A stretch of 64,000 nt of DNA from Vitreimonas flagellata (GTDB taxonomy: Bacteria > Pseudomonadota > Alphaproteobacteria > Caulobacterales > Aquidulcibacteraceae): positions 310,001-374,000 of the forward strand of contig NZ_SBJL01000004.1 in the NCBI RefSeq assembly GCF_004634425.1, given 5' to 3'. Under the pieces are notes generated by a model that was given only the letters and a program-made list of their open reading frames with translations, was not told where the DNA came from and did not search any database. Both the position numbers and the translations under genes were made by a program. Shown here piece by piece: positions 1 through 9,080 of this stretch. The stretch's first letter is position 1; the number at the start of each line of letters is the position of its first letter.

Positions 1-8
1 GACGCGAC

Positions 9-647
9 ATGCCGCAGGCCAATAAAGCCGCACGTTTTTGGGACCGCATTGCGCGCAAATACGCCAAGGATCCGATCGCGGATATGGCGGGCTATGAGCG
101 GACACTTGAGGAGACGCGCCGCTATCTGAAGCCGAGCGATTCCGCGTTTGAATTTGGCTGCGGCACGGGCACCACCGCGCTCAGGCTCGCGCCCTCTGTT
201 GGCCACCTGACGGCGACCGACATCTCCAGCGAGATGATCTCCATTGCGCGCGCGAAGGCGGCGACGGAGGGCGTGGCGAACGTCTCGTTTGAAGTCGCCA
301 CGCCGGACGCCTCGAAATTTCCCGAAGCGGCGTTTGATGTCGGGCTCGGCTTCAATGTGCTCCACCTCGTAGCTGCGCGGGACGCTGCCTTGCGCGGCGT
401 GCATCGTCTGCTCAAGCCAAGGGGCTTGCTTATCTCCAAGACGCCGTGCCTTGCGGAGATGAATCCCGCTATCCGTTTGCTGGTGCCGCTTATGCAAGCT
501 TTCGGCAAAGCGCCCTATGTGGCGTTCTTCTCCGCCGACGAATTGGAGCGCGCAATCAGTGATGCGGGCTTTGAGATCATCGAGCGCGCACGGCATGGCA
601 CGAAAGGCAAGGACGTGCGGCCGTTCATCGTCGCGCGGAAGATGTGA
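9..647 (+). CDS. class I SAM-dependent methyltransferase
   Basis: A 212-residue cytosolic methyltransferase of the seven-beta-strand class. The SAM-binding motif I is clear at residues 48-54 (EFGCGTG). It is followed by an acidic strand-2 end (TATDIS) and a motif IV-like stretch (FDVGLGFNVLHLV). Residue order and length fit small-molecule, UbiE/phosphatidylethanolamine-type methyltransferases, but the substrate cannot be read from sequence. The gene starts eight bases into the window, so its upstream context is missing. Its stop codon directly abuts the stop of the convergent heparinase-like gene, with no spacer. The family call is secure; the specific reaction is unknown. Confidence 0.85.
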   Translation: MPQANKAARFWDRIARKYAKDPIADMAGYERTLEETRRYLKPSDSAFEFGCGTGTTALRLAPSVGHLTATDISSEMISIARAKAATEGVANVSFEVATPDASKFPEAAFDVGLGFNVLHLVAARDAALRGVHRLLKPRGLLISKTPCLAEMNPAIRLLVPLMQAFGKAPYVAFFSADELERAISDAGFEIIERARHGTKGKDVRPFIVARKM

Positions 648-2330
648 CTACGCCCGCGCCAGCGCCCAGCGGATACGGTTGGGTGGGGCGAGGCCGTGGC
701 CCATGGGGTCTGCTGCGCCGGTGAGCACGATTTGCGTGCTCTCGCGCGGGGCGGGGCCGCCCCAATAGATGGATGGTTCGATGCTGATTTCCGGCGCGTC
801 GGTGCGCAGGCGCCAGCGTTGGCCGTTCCGCGTTTCCAGCAGCGCCATTTGGTGTTCGACCAGTTTGGCGCGCACGTCCGGGTGCAGATGGAAGCGCGCG
901 ACGTAGGGAATATCCTTCTTCCAGGTCGGACCCTTGAGCTTCACCGGGCGGATCATTTCGTCGATGCCGCGCAGGTTTTTGCCGTCGTGGTCGATGAAGA
1001 GATAGCGCCGATGCAGCAGGCCAAATTTGTCGCGATAGCCGTCATGACGGCCCTGCACGGTGATGCCGCTCTCGTCGGACGAGCGGCGCACGTCATCGAG
1101 CGTGGGGCCGGAGATCCGCGAGGGGCCCTTGCCGCGGCGTGGTTCTTCGAGTGCTGCGGAAAGCGAATCTGCGAGCACGAGTGTGGAGTGCGCGTTGGTA
1201 ACGCGCGCGGCCATGCGCGCGGCCGGCTCCAATTCGCGCGTCGCGCCGACATTGACGATGATCCGCTCGTTCTCGCTCGAAAGCTCAAACGAAAGTGCGC
1301 TAGCATGCGCACGCTCGGAATACGCGAGCGGCGGCGCCGTGCCGACATCGAAGATCACGCGCAATGGCCCGGCTTCGAGGCGCTGATAGCCGGTATGCGT
1401 CGCGAACTGAAAATTGCGCGGCTCTCCGCCTACGCGCGCGAGCACGGCGTCAACCGAAGCAGCGGAATCTTCCGAGCCGCCGTGGAAGCACGCGAGCCCG
1501 CCATCGCCCAAGCGCAACATGCGCAGCATGTTGGCGAGCTTCGGCATCGTGTCGCGCACGAGCTGCGGCGGGTCTTCCAGCATCTCGCACGCCGTGACCA
1601 TGTCGCAAAGCGCATCGGCCAAGGCTTCGGGCGAGCGCGAGAGGTGACCGCCATCGGAGAAGAATTGCTTGGCGCACGCCTCAATCAGCATTTCCTCGCC
1701 TTGCTCGGCGAGGCGGATCGCATCGGGAAAACCAGCGGCGCCGGCGAGGATCAGCGCAGCGCCAGCTTTGATTGAACCCAGATGGCGCTCGTTCAATTCG
1801 CTTTGCGCCAGCATCAGCATGCGCGCTTGCCGCGCAGCGGAGCGCATCAGCGCAGCGCGTTGCTCCGGCGCGCCCATCTCAAACGCAGGCCGGCCCCAAC
1901 AGAGCCACGCAAACAAGCGCTCGGCGGTAAGCTCAGGATCCCAAGCGAGTTCGTCCCATTCGCCGAAATCCGCGATCCAGGAATCGATGAGATCCGCGAT
2001 GCGTCCATTCGCGGAGGCGCCGATGGACGCCAGATCGATCAGCCACGAAAACGAATGCAGCCGCGCTGTGAAATGTCGTGACGGATGCGGCGCGCGCCAC
2101 GGCAGGGCGTGTTCGCCAGCCATGCGTTCAGCGGCGATGCGCCATTGGCCGCGACCAAGTTCGCGTCCGCGTTCGGCATCGCCCACGCGCGGATCGTCGC
2201 CCCATTGATTGATGCGGTCGGGCGCATTGATGTCGCCCAAGCGCATGCGGTGAAACGGGTTCGCGCGCCAGATGTCGCTCACCGGGATCGGCCTCACCGG
2301 CCGGCGGGGAGGGGAAACCGGAGCGTTCAT
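648..2330 (-). CDS. heparinase II/III family protein
   Basis: A 560-residue protein with an alpha-helical N-terminal half and a beta-rich C-terminal half, the layout of heparinase II/III-like polysaccharide lyases. Features seen include the helical toroid region with W-rich segments (around residues 90-180), an NERHL segment in the helical domain, and a late segment (HLHPD, near residue 490) typical of the C-terminal beta-sandwich. No signal peptide is evident, unlike secreted lyases. In many alphaproteobacteria a gene of this family sits beside rpe and rsmB, as here: its start lies only 5 nt past the rpe stop, implying cotranscription. Lyase activity and substrate are inferred from family only. 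Confidence 0.85.
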   Translation of the reverse strand: MNAPVSPPRRPVRPIPVSDIWRANPFHRMRLGDINAPDRINQWGDDPRVGDAERGRELGRGQWRIAAERMAGEHALPWRAPHPSRHFTARLHSFSWLIDLASIGASANGRIADLIDSWIADFGEWDELAWDPELTAERLFAWLCWGRPAFEMGAPEQRAALMRSAARQARMLMLAQSELNERHLGSIKAGAALILAGAAGFPDAIRLAEQGEEMLIEACAKQFFSDGGHLSRSPEALADALCDMVTACEMLEDPPQLVRDTMPKLANMLRMLRLGDGGLACFHGGSEDSAASVDAVLARVGGEPRNFQFATHTGYQRLEAGPLRVIFDVGTAPPLAYSERAHASALSFELSSENERIIVNVGATRELEPAARMAARVTNAHSTLVLADSLSAALEEPRRGKGPSRISGPTLDDVRRSSDESGITVQGRHDGYRDKFGLLHRRYLFIDHDGKNLRGIDEMIRPVKLKGPTWKKDIPYVARFHLHPDVRAKLVEHQMALLETRNGQRWRLRTDAPEISIEPSIYWGGPAPRESTQIVLTGAADPMGHGLAPPNRIRWALARA

Positions 2331-2335
2331 GGCGC

Positions 2336-2998
2336 TCAGGCCGGCGCTCTCAAGCGCGCGATGTTGTCAGCGTAAGCGCTCGGATCGCCGCCATAAACAG
2401 CGGTGCCCGCGACAAGCGCTGTGGCGCCAGCGGCGATCACGCGCGGCGCGGTCTTGGCGTTCACGCCGCCGTCGACTTCGAGAATGATGTCGCGACCGGT
2501 GGCGTCGATCTTCTTTCGCAGTTTCTCGATCTTCGGCAGCGCGGTTTCGATAAAGCTCTGCCCGCCGAAGCCAGGGTTCACGCTCATCACCAGCACCAGG
2601 TCGATAAGATCAATCACCGGATCGATGCCTTCCGTCGGCGTGCCCGGATTGAGCGAGATGCCCGCCTTCGCGCCCGTCGCCTTGATAGCTTGCAGCGTGC
2701 GGTGCACGTGCGGGCCGGCTTCGGGATGCACGGTGATGATGTCGGCCCCCGCGTCGCGGAACGCTTGGATGTAGGGATCGACCGGCGCGATCATCAAATG
2801 CACGTCGAACGGCAGTTTCGAGTTTGGGCGGATCGATTTCACCACGCTTGGGCCAATCGATATGTTCGGTACGAAGTGGCCGTCCATCACGTCGACATGG
2901 ATCATGTCGGCGCCGGCGGCCTCCGCCGCGCGAACTTCCTCGCCCAATTTGGAAAAATCCGCTGCAAGGATCGAAGGTGCAATGAGCGTGCGCGTCAT
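2336..2998 (-). CDS. rpe: ribulose-phosphate 3-epimerase
   Basis: A 220-residue TIM-barrel enzyme that interconverts D-ribulose 5-phosphate and D-xylulose 5-phosphate in the pentose phosphate pathway. The N-terminus (APSILAADF) and the metal/catalytic segment [12 protein letters not shown] (residues 34-45, His34 and Asp36) are the family signatures. The later EVDGGV segment carries the second catalytic Asp, and the phosphate-binding glycine turn (VAGTAV) follows. Length is normal. It lies 57 nt downstream of rsmB and 5 nt upstream of the heparinase-like gene on the same strand, so all are probably one transcript. Confidence 0.97.
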   Translation of the reverse strand: MTRTLIAPSILAADFSKLGEEVRAAEAAGADMIHVDVMDGHFVPNISIGPSVVKSIRPNSKLPFDVHLMIAPVDPYIQAFRDAGADIITVHPEAGPHVHRTLQAIKATGAKAGISLNPGTPTEGIDPVIDLIDLVLVMSVNPGFGGQSFIETALPKIEKLRKKIDATGRDIILEVDGGVNAKTAPRVIAAGATALVAGTAVYGGDPSAYADNIARLRAPA

Positions 2999-3055
2999 GA
3001 TGTGTCGTACCCCGCGCCGGCGCCTGGGCGCAAGGCGAGCTGGTTCCCTTGTGGA

Positions 3056-4312
3056 TTAAGTGCGTAGCAAACGGGCGGCGTAGAAGCCGTCGAGGCCGCC
3101 AAGCTCGGGCCAAAAGCCCGGATGCGTGCGCATGTCGCCGTCGGCGGTGATGAATTCGGCGGGAATTTCGCTGGTCAGTGCGTTGCGGCGCCAGCCATTG
3201 CGTAGCGCTTCCGCAACGATTCCAGGGCCTTCCTCCGGCTCCAGCGAGCAGACGGCGTAGAGCAGCGGCGCGCCGGGCTTCAACAGCTTGGCGCTGGCGG
3301 CCACAAGCTTCGCCTGTAGCTCCGCCAAAGCGCGCACGTCGGTGGGCCGGCGCAGCCAGGCGACATCTGGGTGCCGGCGGAGCGTGCCGGTGGACGTGCA
3401 GGGCGCGTCGAGCAGCACAGCGTCGAACGGCTCGGCGCGGAATTCGAGCGCGTCGGCGCAGATCACCTCGGCTTTGAGCTTGGTGCGCGCCAGATTTTCG
3501 CGCAGGCGCTTCAAGCGCGCCTCTGACTTATCCACCGCGGTCACGTGAGCGCCAGCGGCCGCCAGCTGCAGCGTCTTGCCACCGGGCGCGGCGCAGAGAT
3601 CGAGCACGCGTTTGCCGCGCACATCGCCCAGCAGCTTCGCAGGCAGCGCCGCCGCCGCATCCTGCACCCACCACGCGCCCTCATCAAAGCCGGGCAGGGT
3701 GTCGATCGGCGCGGGATCAGTGAGCCGCACGGTGCCCGTTGGCGTCAGCACGCCGCCGAGCTTCCCGGCCCAGCCTGCTGCGTCTTCCCTCACGCTGATG
3801 TCGAGCGGCGCTTCGCGCGCGAGCACTTGCGCGATACGCGGCGCCGCTTCGCCATAGGTCGCGCGCCAGCGTGTATAGAGCCAGGCCGGCAGATCGGCGC
3901 CCGGCGGCAGCGACGCGAGAATCTCGGCGCCATTGCCGGCGACCTTGCGCAGCACAGCGTTCATCAGTTTCGCAAAGCCGCGCGCCTCGCGCATGTGGTT
4001 CGCTGTCTCCACCGTCTCGCCGACCGCGGCGTGCGCGGGCGTGCCGAGGACGAGCAATTGCGTGGCGCCCAGATGCAGCAGCGCGCGCGCGTGCTCGGCG
4101 CTATCGGGCAGCGGCCGTTGCAGGAATTCCGAGAGCACAGTGTCGACGCTGCCAAGGCGGCGCAGGCCCGCCGTCACGAGCGCGCGCGCAAAGGCGCGAT
4201 CACGGCCTTCGAGTGCATTGAAGCTTGGCGTCTCAGCCATCGCGTCTTCAAGCGCGCGGCCGCGATCCATCACGGCGACGAGCAAGTCAGTGGCGGCGCG
4301 GCGGGCGCTCAA
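3056..4312 (-). CDS. rsmB: 16S rRNA (cytosine-967-C5)-methyltransferase family protein
   Basis: A 418-residue RsmB/NOL1-NOP2-Sun family RNA m5C methyltransferase. The N-terminal ~130 residues are NusB-like helices. The C-terminal Rossmann domain has motif I (LDLCAAPGGKT), the acidic VDKSEARL strand end, the catalytic PC motif (LDAPCTSTGTLRRHPD) and the second catalytic cysteine (YAVCSLEPEEG). All residues needed for methylation of 16S rRNA are present. The start overlaps the end of the DUF3108 gene by 4 nt (ATGA), so translation is probably coupled. Confidence 0.95.
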   Translation of the reverse strand: MSARRAATDLLVAVMDRGRALEDAMAETPSFNALEGRDRAFARALVTAGLRRLGSVDTVLSEFLQRPLPDSAEHARALLHLGATQLLVLGTPAHAAVGETVETANHMREARGFAKLMNAVLRKVAGNGAEILASLPPGADLPAWLYTRWRATYGEAAPRIAQVLAREAPLDISVREDAAGWAGKLGGVLTPTGTVRLTDPAPIDTLPGFDEGAWWVQDAAAALPAKLLGDVRGKRVLDLCAAPGGKTLQLAAAGAHVTAVDKSEARLKRLRENLARTKLKAEVICADALEFRAEPFDAVLLDAPCTSTGTLRRHPDVAWLRRPTDVRALAELQAKLVAASAKLLKPGAPLLYAVCSLEPEEGPGIVAEALRNGWRRNALTSEIPAEFITADGDMRTHPGFWPELGGLDGFYAARLLRT

Positions 4313-5103
4313 GGTGTGGGCGCGTTCGTGTATTGCACGTCCACACGCGCGCTGCGGAATTCAGTGAGGCGGATCACGGAGCGGCGCGGCCAGGGCGTGG
4401 CGATGCGCACGACCGGCGCGAAGGACGTGTCGGGCATCAAAGCGAACCAAACCTCGCCATGCGGAATACGGGTGCGACCAGCATCGCGGGGCTCATACCC
4501 GGCCACGGCGATGTAGGCGAGGGAGCATTTCAGCACATCGCCCTGGTAGCCCGCGTCATCGAAGCGATCGATCTCACCGCCGGCCAGTTCCAGCAGATAG
4601 TGGAAGCGGCCGTCGAACGTGGGGTAGGCGCCGGTGCAGCGCCGGGTTTGGCCGACATCGATCGACATCGCCACCATCGAAGAAAGCGGATCGCGCGAGA
4701 GGCGGCGTTGCTCGTCATTCGTCGCCGGCTGGCCCCAGAGCCGATAGTTCGGAGTGATCTCCGCGATCACCGCGCCGCCATCGCCAACCTGCATGCCGAT
4801 CTGCCTGCGCTTTTGGCTGTAATGATGATCCAGATCATAGCGCCGCCAGAACACCGCGCCGTTGCGGATGTCGCCCGATGCAGAAGCTTCAATCGCCGTG
4901 CGCTCGAACACATTGATGAAGCCACTCGATTGCATGGAGGCGGCGACATCGTAGCCATCCTCGCGCACATCGGCGTCTACTGTAATGCCGCCTAGCGGCA
5001 CCACACCAAGTCCAACGCCCTCGTAGCGCAACACAAAGCGCTCAGCCGCCGCGGGCGTTGCGAACATGAACAATGCGGCAAGGGCAGAGAGGATGAGACG
5101 CAT
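4309..5103 (-). CDS. DUF3108 domain-containing exported protein
   Basis: A 264-residue protein with a clear Sec signal peptide (hydrophobic residues 2-17, likely cleavage after AAA near residue 20). The mature protein begins FVLRYEGVGLGVVPLGG, the opening beta-strands of the DUF3108 family, and alternates polar/hydrophobic residues throughout, consistent with a periplasmic or outer-membrane-associated beta-barrel-like fold. Function of this family is not established. It is the first gene of the DUF3108-rsmB-rpe-heparinase block, ending inside the rsmB start codon. The family call rests on the N-terminal beta pattern and length. Confidence 0.75.
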   Translation of the reverse strand: MRLILSALAALFMFATPAAAERFVLRYEGVGLGVVPLGGITVDADVREDGYDVAASMQSSGFINVFERTAIEASASGDIRNGAVFWRRYDLDHHYSQKRRQIGMQVGDGGAVIAEITPNYRLWGQPATNDEQRRLSRDPLSSMVAMSIDVGQTRRCTGAYPTFDGRFHYLLELAGGEIDRFDDAGYQGDVLKCSLAYIAVAGYEPRDAGRTRIPHGEVWFALMPDTSFAPVVRIATPWPRRSVIRLTEFRSARVDVQYTNAPTP

Positions 5104-5152
5104 GCGCCGACCTTAGTGGGGGAGCGCTGCGAGTCCATCACCGGCTGGCAGA

Positions 5153-6340
5153 TCAGGCGCTAATCAGGCCCTGCATGGCGCGCGCGGCTGCACTATCGGG
5201 GAAGGCGTCGCGTTCGAGTGCGGTGCTCGCCACGCGCAGATGGTCGGCGAGCACGCCTTTGAACACGGCGCGCAGATCCGTGGTTGGGCGGAGATCGCGC
5301 TCTTCATAGAGTGCGCCGCGCGAAAGCCCCGGCCAATCGGCCAGCACACGCCCGCCGCGCACGGCGCCACCGGCAAGAAACGCCGCGGCGCCCGTGCCGT
5401 GATCGGTGCCATTGGCGCCGTTGGGTGCAGCGGTGCGGCCGAATTCGGTGGCGATGATCACCATGGTGTTCGCCCACGCTGGGCCCATTTCGGTTTTGAA
5501 GGCGTCGAGGCCGTCGTCGAGCGAGGTGAGGCCGCGGGCGAGTGGCCCTTGCTCCAAGCCTTGGTTCGCATGCGTATCCCAACCGCCGACATCCATGACG
5601 GCCGCGATTGGGCCGTTCTCATCTTTCAGGAAGCGCGCCGCGATCTGCGCGAGCGGCGTGATGGCGCGTGGGCCGACACGGTTCATGTCGCCTGCGCCGG
5701 ATTCCATCGCCACGGCGTTCGCGCTCATGGCGGATTCGAGCGCGTTGGCGAGCGCGGGATCGCGCGCTTCGTAGAGCGCCAGCATGCGCGCCATAGTGTC
5801 GGTGTTCACGTCGGGCAGTGTGGAGGGTGACCAGGTGGAAACCGGCGTCGGCCCGCGCAGGATCAAGGGCGCTTGCGCCGAAAGCGCCATGCCCATTTCT
5901 GGACGCGAGCGGGGCAGTGCGCCGAGCGCCTTGTTGAGCCAGCCTTCCGTGCGCGCGAACGGGCGCACGCCGCCGGTTTCCAACACATTCTGCGCATCGA
6001 AATGCGAACGCTCGCGATAGGCGGTGGCGCAAGCATGGATCGGCAGCAACTCGCCGGCGCGATAGAGCGCGTGCATTTTGCTGAGATTGGGATGCAGCGC
6101 GAACGTGCTGTCGAGCGGCAGCGCCGCACTGCGCGCGATCGCTAGGCGACCGCGCAAGCCTGCATAAGCGGGATCGCCAATCGGCGCGATGGCCGAGAGC
6201 CCGTCGAGCCCGCCGCGCAGCACGACGACCAACAGGCGCTTGTCTGTCGCTTGCGCTTGGCCAAAAGCGAACGCGGGGAAGGAGAGTGCGCCGGCGCCGG
6301 CGGCGCCAGCCAGAAGCGTGCGACGGTTCAGCATGCTCAT
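5153..6340 (-). CDS. DUF1501 family exported protein (Tat signal)
   Basis: A 395-residue DUF1501 protein. The N-terminus NRRTLLAGAAGAGAL is a twin-arginine-type signal, so it is probably exported folded. Family hallmarks seen are LVVVLRGGLDGLS at residues ~37-49, GGWDTHANQG in the middle (alkaline-phosphatase-like metal-site region) and TEFGRTAAPNG followed by DHGTG. The fold is that of the alkaline phosphatase/sulfatase superfamily, but no substrate is known. Its start overlaps the end of the DUF1800 gene by 4 nt. DUF1800-DUF1501 pairs of this kind recur widely in bacteria, so the two probably act together outside the cytoplasm. Confidence 0.92.
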   Translation of the reverse strand: MSMLNRRTLLAGAAGAGALSFPAFAFGQAQATDKRLLVVVLRGGLDGLSAIAPIGDPAYAGLRGRLAIARSAALPLDSTFALHPNLSKMHALYRAGELLPIHACATAYRERSHFDAQNVLETGGVRPFARTEGWLNKALGALPRSRPEMGMALSAQAPLILRGPTPVSTWSPSTLPDVNTDTMARMLALYEARDPALANALESAMSANAVAMESGAGDMNRVGPRAITPLAQIAARFLKDENGPIAAVMDVGGWDTHANQGLEQGPLARGLTSLDDGLDAFKTEMGPAWANTMVIIATEFGRTAAPNGANGTDHGTGAAAFLAGGAVRGGRVLADWPGLSRGALYEERDLRPTTDLRAVFKGVLADHLRVASTALERDAFPDSAAARAMQGLISA

Positions 6341-7815
6341 CTCCGTTGCATTTCCGGCGCGCCGAACAGAAGCGCCAAGCCTTGCGCCGGGCTTTCGGCG
6401 CGCATGATGGCGGTGCGAGTCTCGTCGCTCATCGCCGGCCCAAGGCAGGCGTCGCCGAGGTCGATTGGGTTCACGTCCGCCCGCGCGATCCGCGTGGAGA
6501 ACGCTTGCGCAAATTCGAGGCGCTTCCAGACGAGGTCGGCGGTGAGCCAGGCGTCGGCGCTATCGGCCCAACCATCCGGCCCGGGCGCTGAATAGGGGCG
6601 TTGGCCCATGGCCGCGAGCGCAGCGATGCCGGCGCCCGGCGGCAATTCGCGCGCGTTGACGGCGCGCAGCAGGGTGATCGCGTATTCTTCCGGCCGCTTG
6701 AATTTCGCGAGCGGCGTGTCCCAAGCCTCGGAGCTATCGACCAACTCTTCCATGGTCTCGCGCAGATCGCCGTCGCTTTGCTGAAACGTGCGCGCCACAC
6801 GCGCGACTGCCGCTTCGGGCGGCGTATCGGCGATGTAATGGCGGCAGAGTTTCGTGGCGATGAAGTGCGCGGTGGCGGGGTGGCGCGCCAGATCGTTCAA
6901 CGCCGCTTCGCCTTGCGCCACGCCTTCCTGCGCGTAGGTGCGGCCTAGCAATGTCTTCGGCCCAGGTTCGTGCGCGTCGGCGTCAAACTCGAAGAGTTGC
7001 GCGCCGTTTCGCTCGCCTTGTGCGTCGCTCACGTAATCACGCAGCCGCGCGCGTTCGTACGTCCAGCCGGTGATGATGGCGGCGAGCGCCTGTACGTCCG
7101 CTTGGCCGTAGCCGCCATTGACGCCGAGCGTGTGCAATTCAAGGATTTCGCGAGCGAGGTTTTCGTTGATCCCGGTCGGTCTGCCGCCGCCGGGGAGTCG
7201 TCGCGCGCGACGCGGATTTTGCGCAGCGCGGCTGTTCGGGCCGATTGAGAGCCAATTGTCGAGATAGACAATCATGCCGGGATGTTTGCTCGACGCGCGC
7301 AGCATGTCAGCAAACTTGCCGCTCACGTGCGGGCGGATCGCGTCCTTCTCGAACGAGGGCGGCAAAGCGATCGCGGCGGGCTTCGCCGTCGAGACCGTGA
7401 AATGGTTCGACCAGAAATGCACCAGCCGCTCGTGCACGGGGCGCTCGCTGGTGATTGCGGCTTCGAGCCGTGCCGCGACAGCGCGGGTAGCGCGTTCGCG
7501 AAAATTCTCGACGAAATCCTCTTCGACCGAAAGTCGGCGCAATTCTTCTTGCGTCACGCCCTGGCGCTCGGCGCGCTCTTCAATGCGCGCGGCGTTGCCG
7601 CCGTTGAGCCGGCGGCGCGCGAGCCAGCGGCCAAACGCAAGCAGATCGTCCTCCGCCGGCGGCAGCGCCGCGATTTGCGCCGGCAACGACGTGGGCTGGC
7701 TCAATTGGCTCTTCACCCAGCCGCGCGGGTCGCCCGCGATGGCGCGCAATTCGCCGGGGCGTGGGCCGAAGCCGAAGCGGTGCGCGGCGATGACCGCGAG
7801 ATTGAGATCGGGCAT
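6337..7815 (-). CDS. DUF1800 family protein
   Basis: A 492-residue helical DUF1800 protein. Diagnostic segments are AAHRFGFGPRPGEL at the N-terminus, ERLVHFWSNHFTVS (residues ~128-141), the NENLAREILELHTLGV signature around residue 215, and the C-terminal RADVNPIDL region. It is the upstream partner of the DUF1501 gene (4-nt ATGA overlap) and probably shares its promoter. The biochemical role is undescribed. Unlike the DUF1501 partner, no cleavable signal peptide is obvious, although the first ~15 residues are moderately hydrophobic. Confidence 0.92.
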   Translation of the reverse strand: MPDLNLAVIAAHRFGFGPRPGELRAIAGDPRGWVKSQLSQPTSLPAQIAALPPAEDDLLAFGRWLARRRLNGGNAARIEERAERQGVTQEELRRLSVEEDFVENFRERATRAVAARLEAAITSERPVHERLVHFWSNHFTVSTAKPAAIALPPSFEKDAIRPHVSGKFADMLRASSKHPGMIVYLDNWLSIGPNSRAAQNPRRARRLPGGGRPTGINENLAREILELHTLGVNGGYGQADVQALAAIITGWTYERARLRDYVSDAQGERNGAQLFEFDADAHEPGPKTLLGRTYAQEGVAQGEAALNDLARHPATAHFIATKLCRHYIADTPPEAAVARVARTFQQSDGDLRETMEELVDSSEAWDTPLAKFKRPEEYAITLLRAVNARELPPGAGIAALAAMGQRPYSAPGPDGWADSADAWLTADLVWKRLEFAQAFSTRIARADVNPIDLGDACLGPAMSDETRTAIMRAESPAQGLALLFGAPEMQRR

Positions 7816-7870
7816 AGGCGCCTCTCCGATCTCAGTCTAACGCAAAACCCGCCCGCATCCGTCGCAAAGA

Positions 7871-7897
7871 AAAAGGGGAGCCGTTGGGCTCCCCTTT
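7871..7897 (-). terminator. intrinsic terminator of the MBL-fold gene
   Basis: An 11-bp perfect stem (7872-7882 pairing with 7887-7897) with a 4-nt GTTG loop. Read on the minus strand it is followed by a TTTTTCTTT tract, so it terminates transcription of the minus-strand gene that stops at 7921, 24 nt upstream. Confidence 0.85.
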
Positions 7898-7920
7898 GGA
7901 ACTTCGAATGTCGCGCCGGC

Positions 7921-8871
7921 TCAGAGCGGGCGGACGTTGATCTCCATGTTTTCGAGCGGCAGCTCGACCATCATGCCGACGCGTGCGGATTGCACGTCGT
8001 CAAAGCCCGTGGCGCGGGCTTCGGCCACTTGCATCTGCGCCGCGATCGGTGTGTCGGCGCCGGTGAGTACGACCATGCCGGTGTTGGAGGCGCTGGCTTG
8101 CGCTGCGATCTGTGCCGCAGTGGCCGGGCCGTTCATCGTCGCGTGGCGCTCGCTGGTGGCATTTTGCAGCACGACGTCGGCGTCGCGCGCGGCGGCCGCA
8201 CCGGCCACCTGGCCGTCACCGCCGACCACGATCGAACGACCGCGATAATCGAAGCGATAGGCGACGCGGCCGCTGAACGCGTCCTCTTGCGTCGTGAAGG
8301 CGGAGACGACCAAGCCGTCAGCCTCGAACACGATCACTGAGCGACCTGGCTCCGGCGACGGGCCCCAGGCTTGCAGGCCGCTGCTGGCGCCATCGAAGCC
8401 GCCAGCTTGATTCAAGCCGTCGACCAGGCGTTGCGTTTCGGCTGGGCCGTAGACCGGCAGCACCGCGCCGCCATTGCGCGAGGCTGCGTTGTAGACGGCG
8501 GCCAAATCCGCGACTTGGGGCATGTCAGCGTCTGTTAGCAGCACTGCGCCCAAACGATCCATCGGGATGTTGCGGCGGCTCAGCGAGGACGCAGCGCCCG
8601 TGCCGGCGTCGACGATGAAGAGACGGCCCGCAGCCACAACCGCCAAGCAGGGCTTTTGCTCGACCGATGTCGGGTCGCCGCAGACGATGGCGCGTAGCGC
8701 TGTCGTGTCGAAGAGATTTTCGTTCGCTGTAGCCTGCTGCTCCTCATAGGCAGCGTAGGCGCGCGCGATGGCTTCCTGACCCTCAGGCGTTTGCGAGCCG
8801 ACAATCCAGCCGCCCCAAAACAAACCCGAAAGCGTCACGAAGATCGCAGATGATTTGCCGATCGCGTTCAT
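7921..8871 (-). CDS. metallo-beta-lactamase-fold protein lacking the metal site (membrane-anchored pseudoenzyme)
   Basis: A 316-residue protein with an N-terminal hydrophobic anchor (residues ~8-25). Residues ~58-130 follow the RNase Z/arylsulfatase type of metallo-beta-lactamase fold: LRAIVCGD, FIVDAGTGA, then AVLLTDADMPQVADL where active members carry LTHxHxDH. The HxHxDH motif is replaced by DADMPQ (residues 114-119). A later DYRGRSIVVGGD segment matches the beta-strand with the bridging Asp, but the following HEA and LTH metal motifs read QNA and LTG. The fold is therefore recognisable while nearly all zinc ligands are gone, implying a structural or ligand-binding role. It is transcribed divergently from murI and has its own terminator. 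Confidence 0.75.
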   Translation of the reverse strand: MNAIGKSSAIFVTLSGLFWGGWIVGSQTPEGQEAIARAYAAYEEQQATANENLFDTTALRAIVCGDPTSVEQKPCLAVVAAGRLFIVDAGTGAASSLSRRNIPMDRLGAVLLTDADMPQVADLAAVYNAASRNGGAVLPVYGPAETQRLVDGLNQAGGFDGASSGLQAWGPSPEPGRSVIVFEADGLVVSAFTTQEDAFSGRVAYRFDYRGRSIVVGGDGQVAGAAAARDADVVLQNATSERHATMNGPATAAQIAAQASASNTGMVVLTGADTPIAAQMQVAEARATGFDDVQSARVGMMVELPLENMEINVRPL

Positions 8872-9080
8872 GATTTCCGACCCCGTTCAAACGCGCGCCG
8901 CGGCGCGTTGACGTTAACCCCATCCAGCGTCACTAACCCAAAGTATGAGTCGCGCAAACTCGGTTAAGGAGTGGTTTCCACAGCTATGTGCTGCGTGCTC
9001 ACAAGCGCCGAAACGAATGCAAAAAACATGAGAAAATCATCATATTGGTTAACGCGCTCGGATTATGGCGTTCGGCCTAA

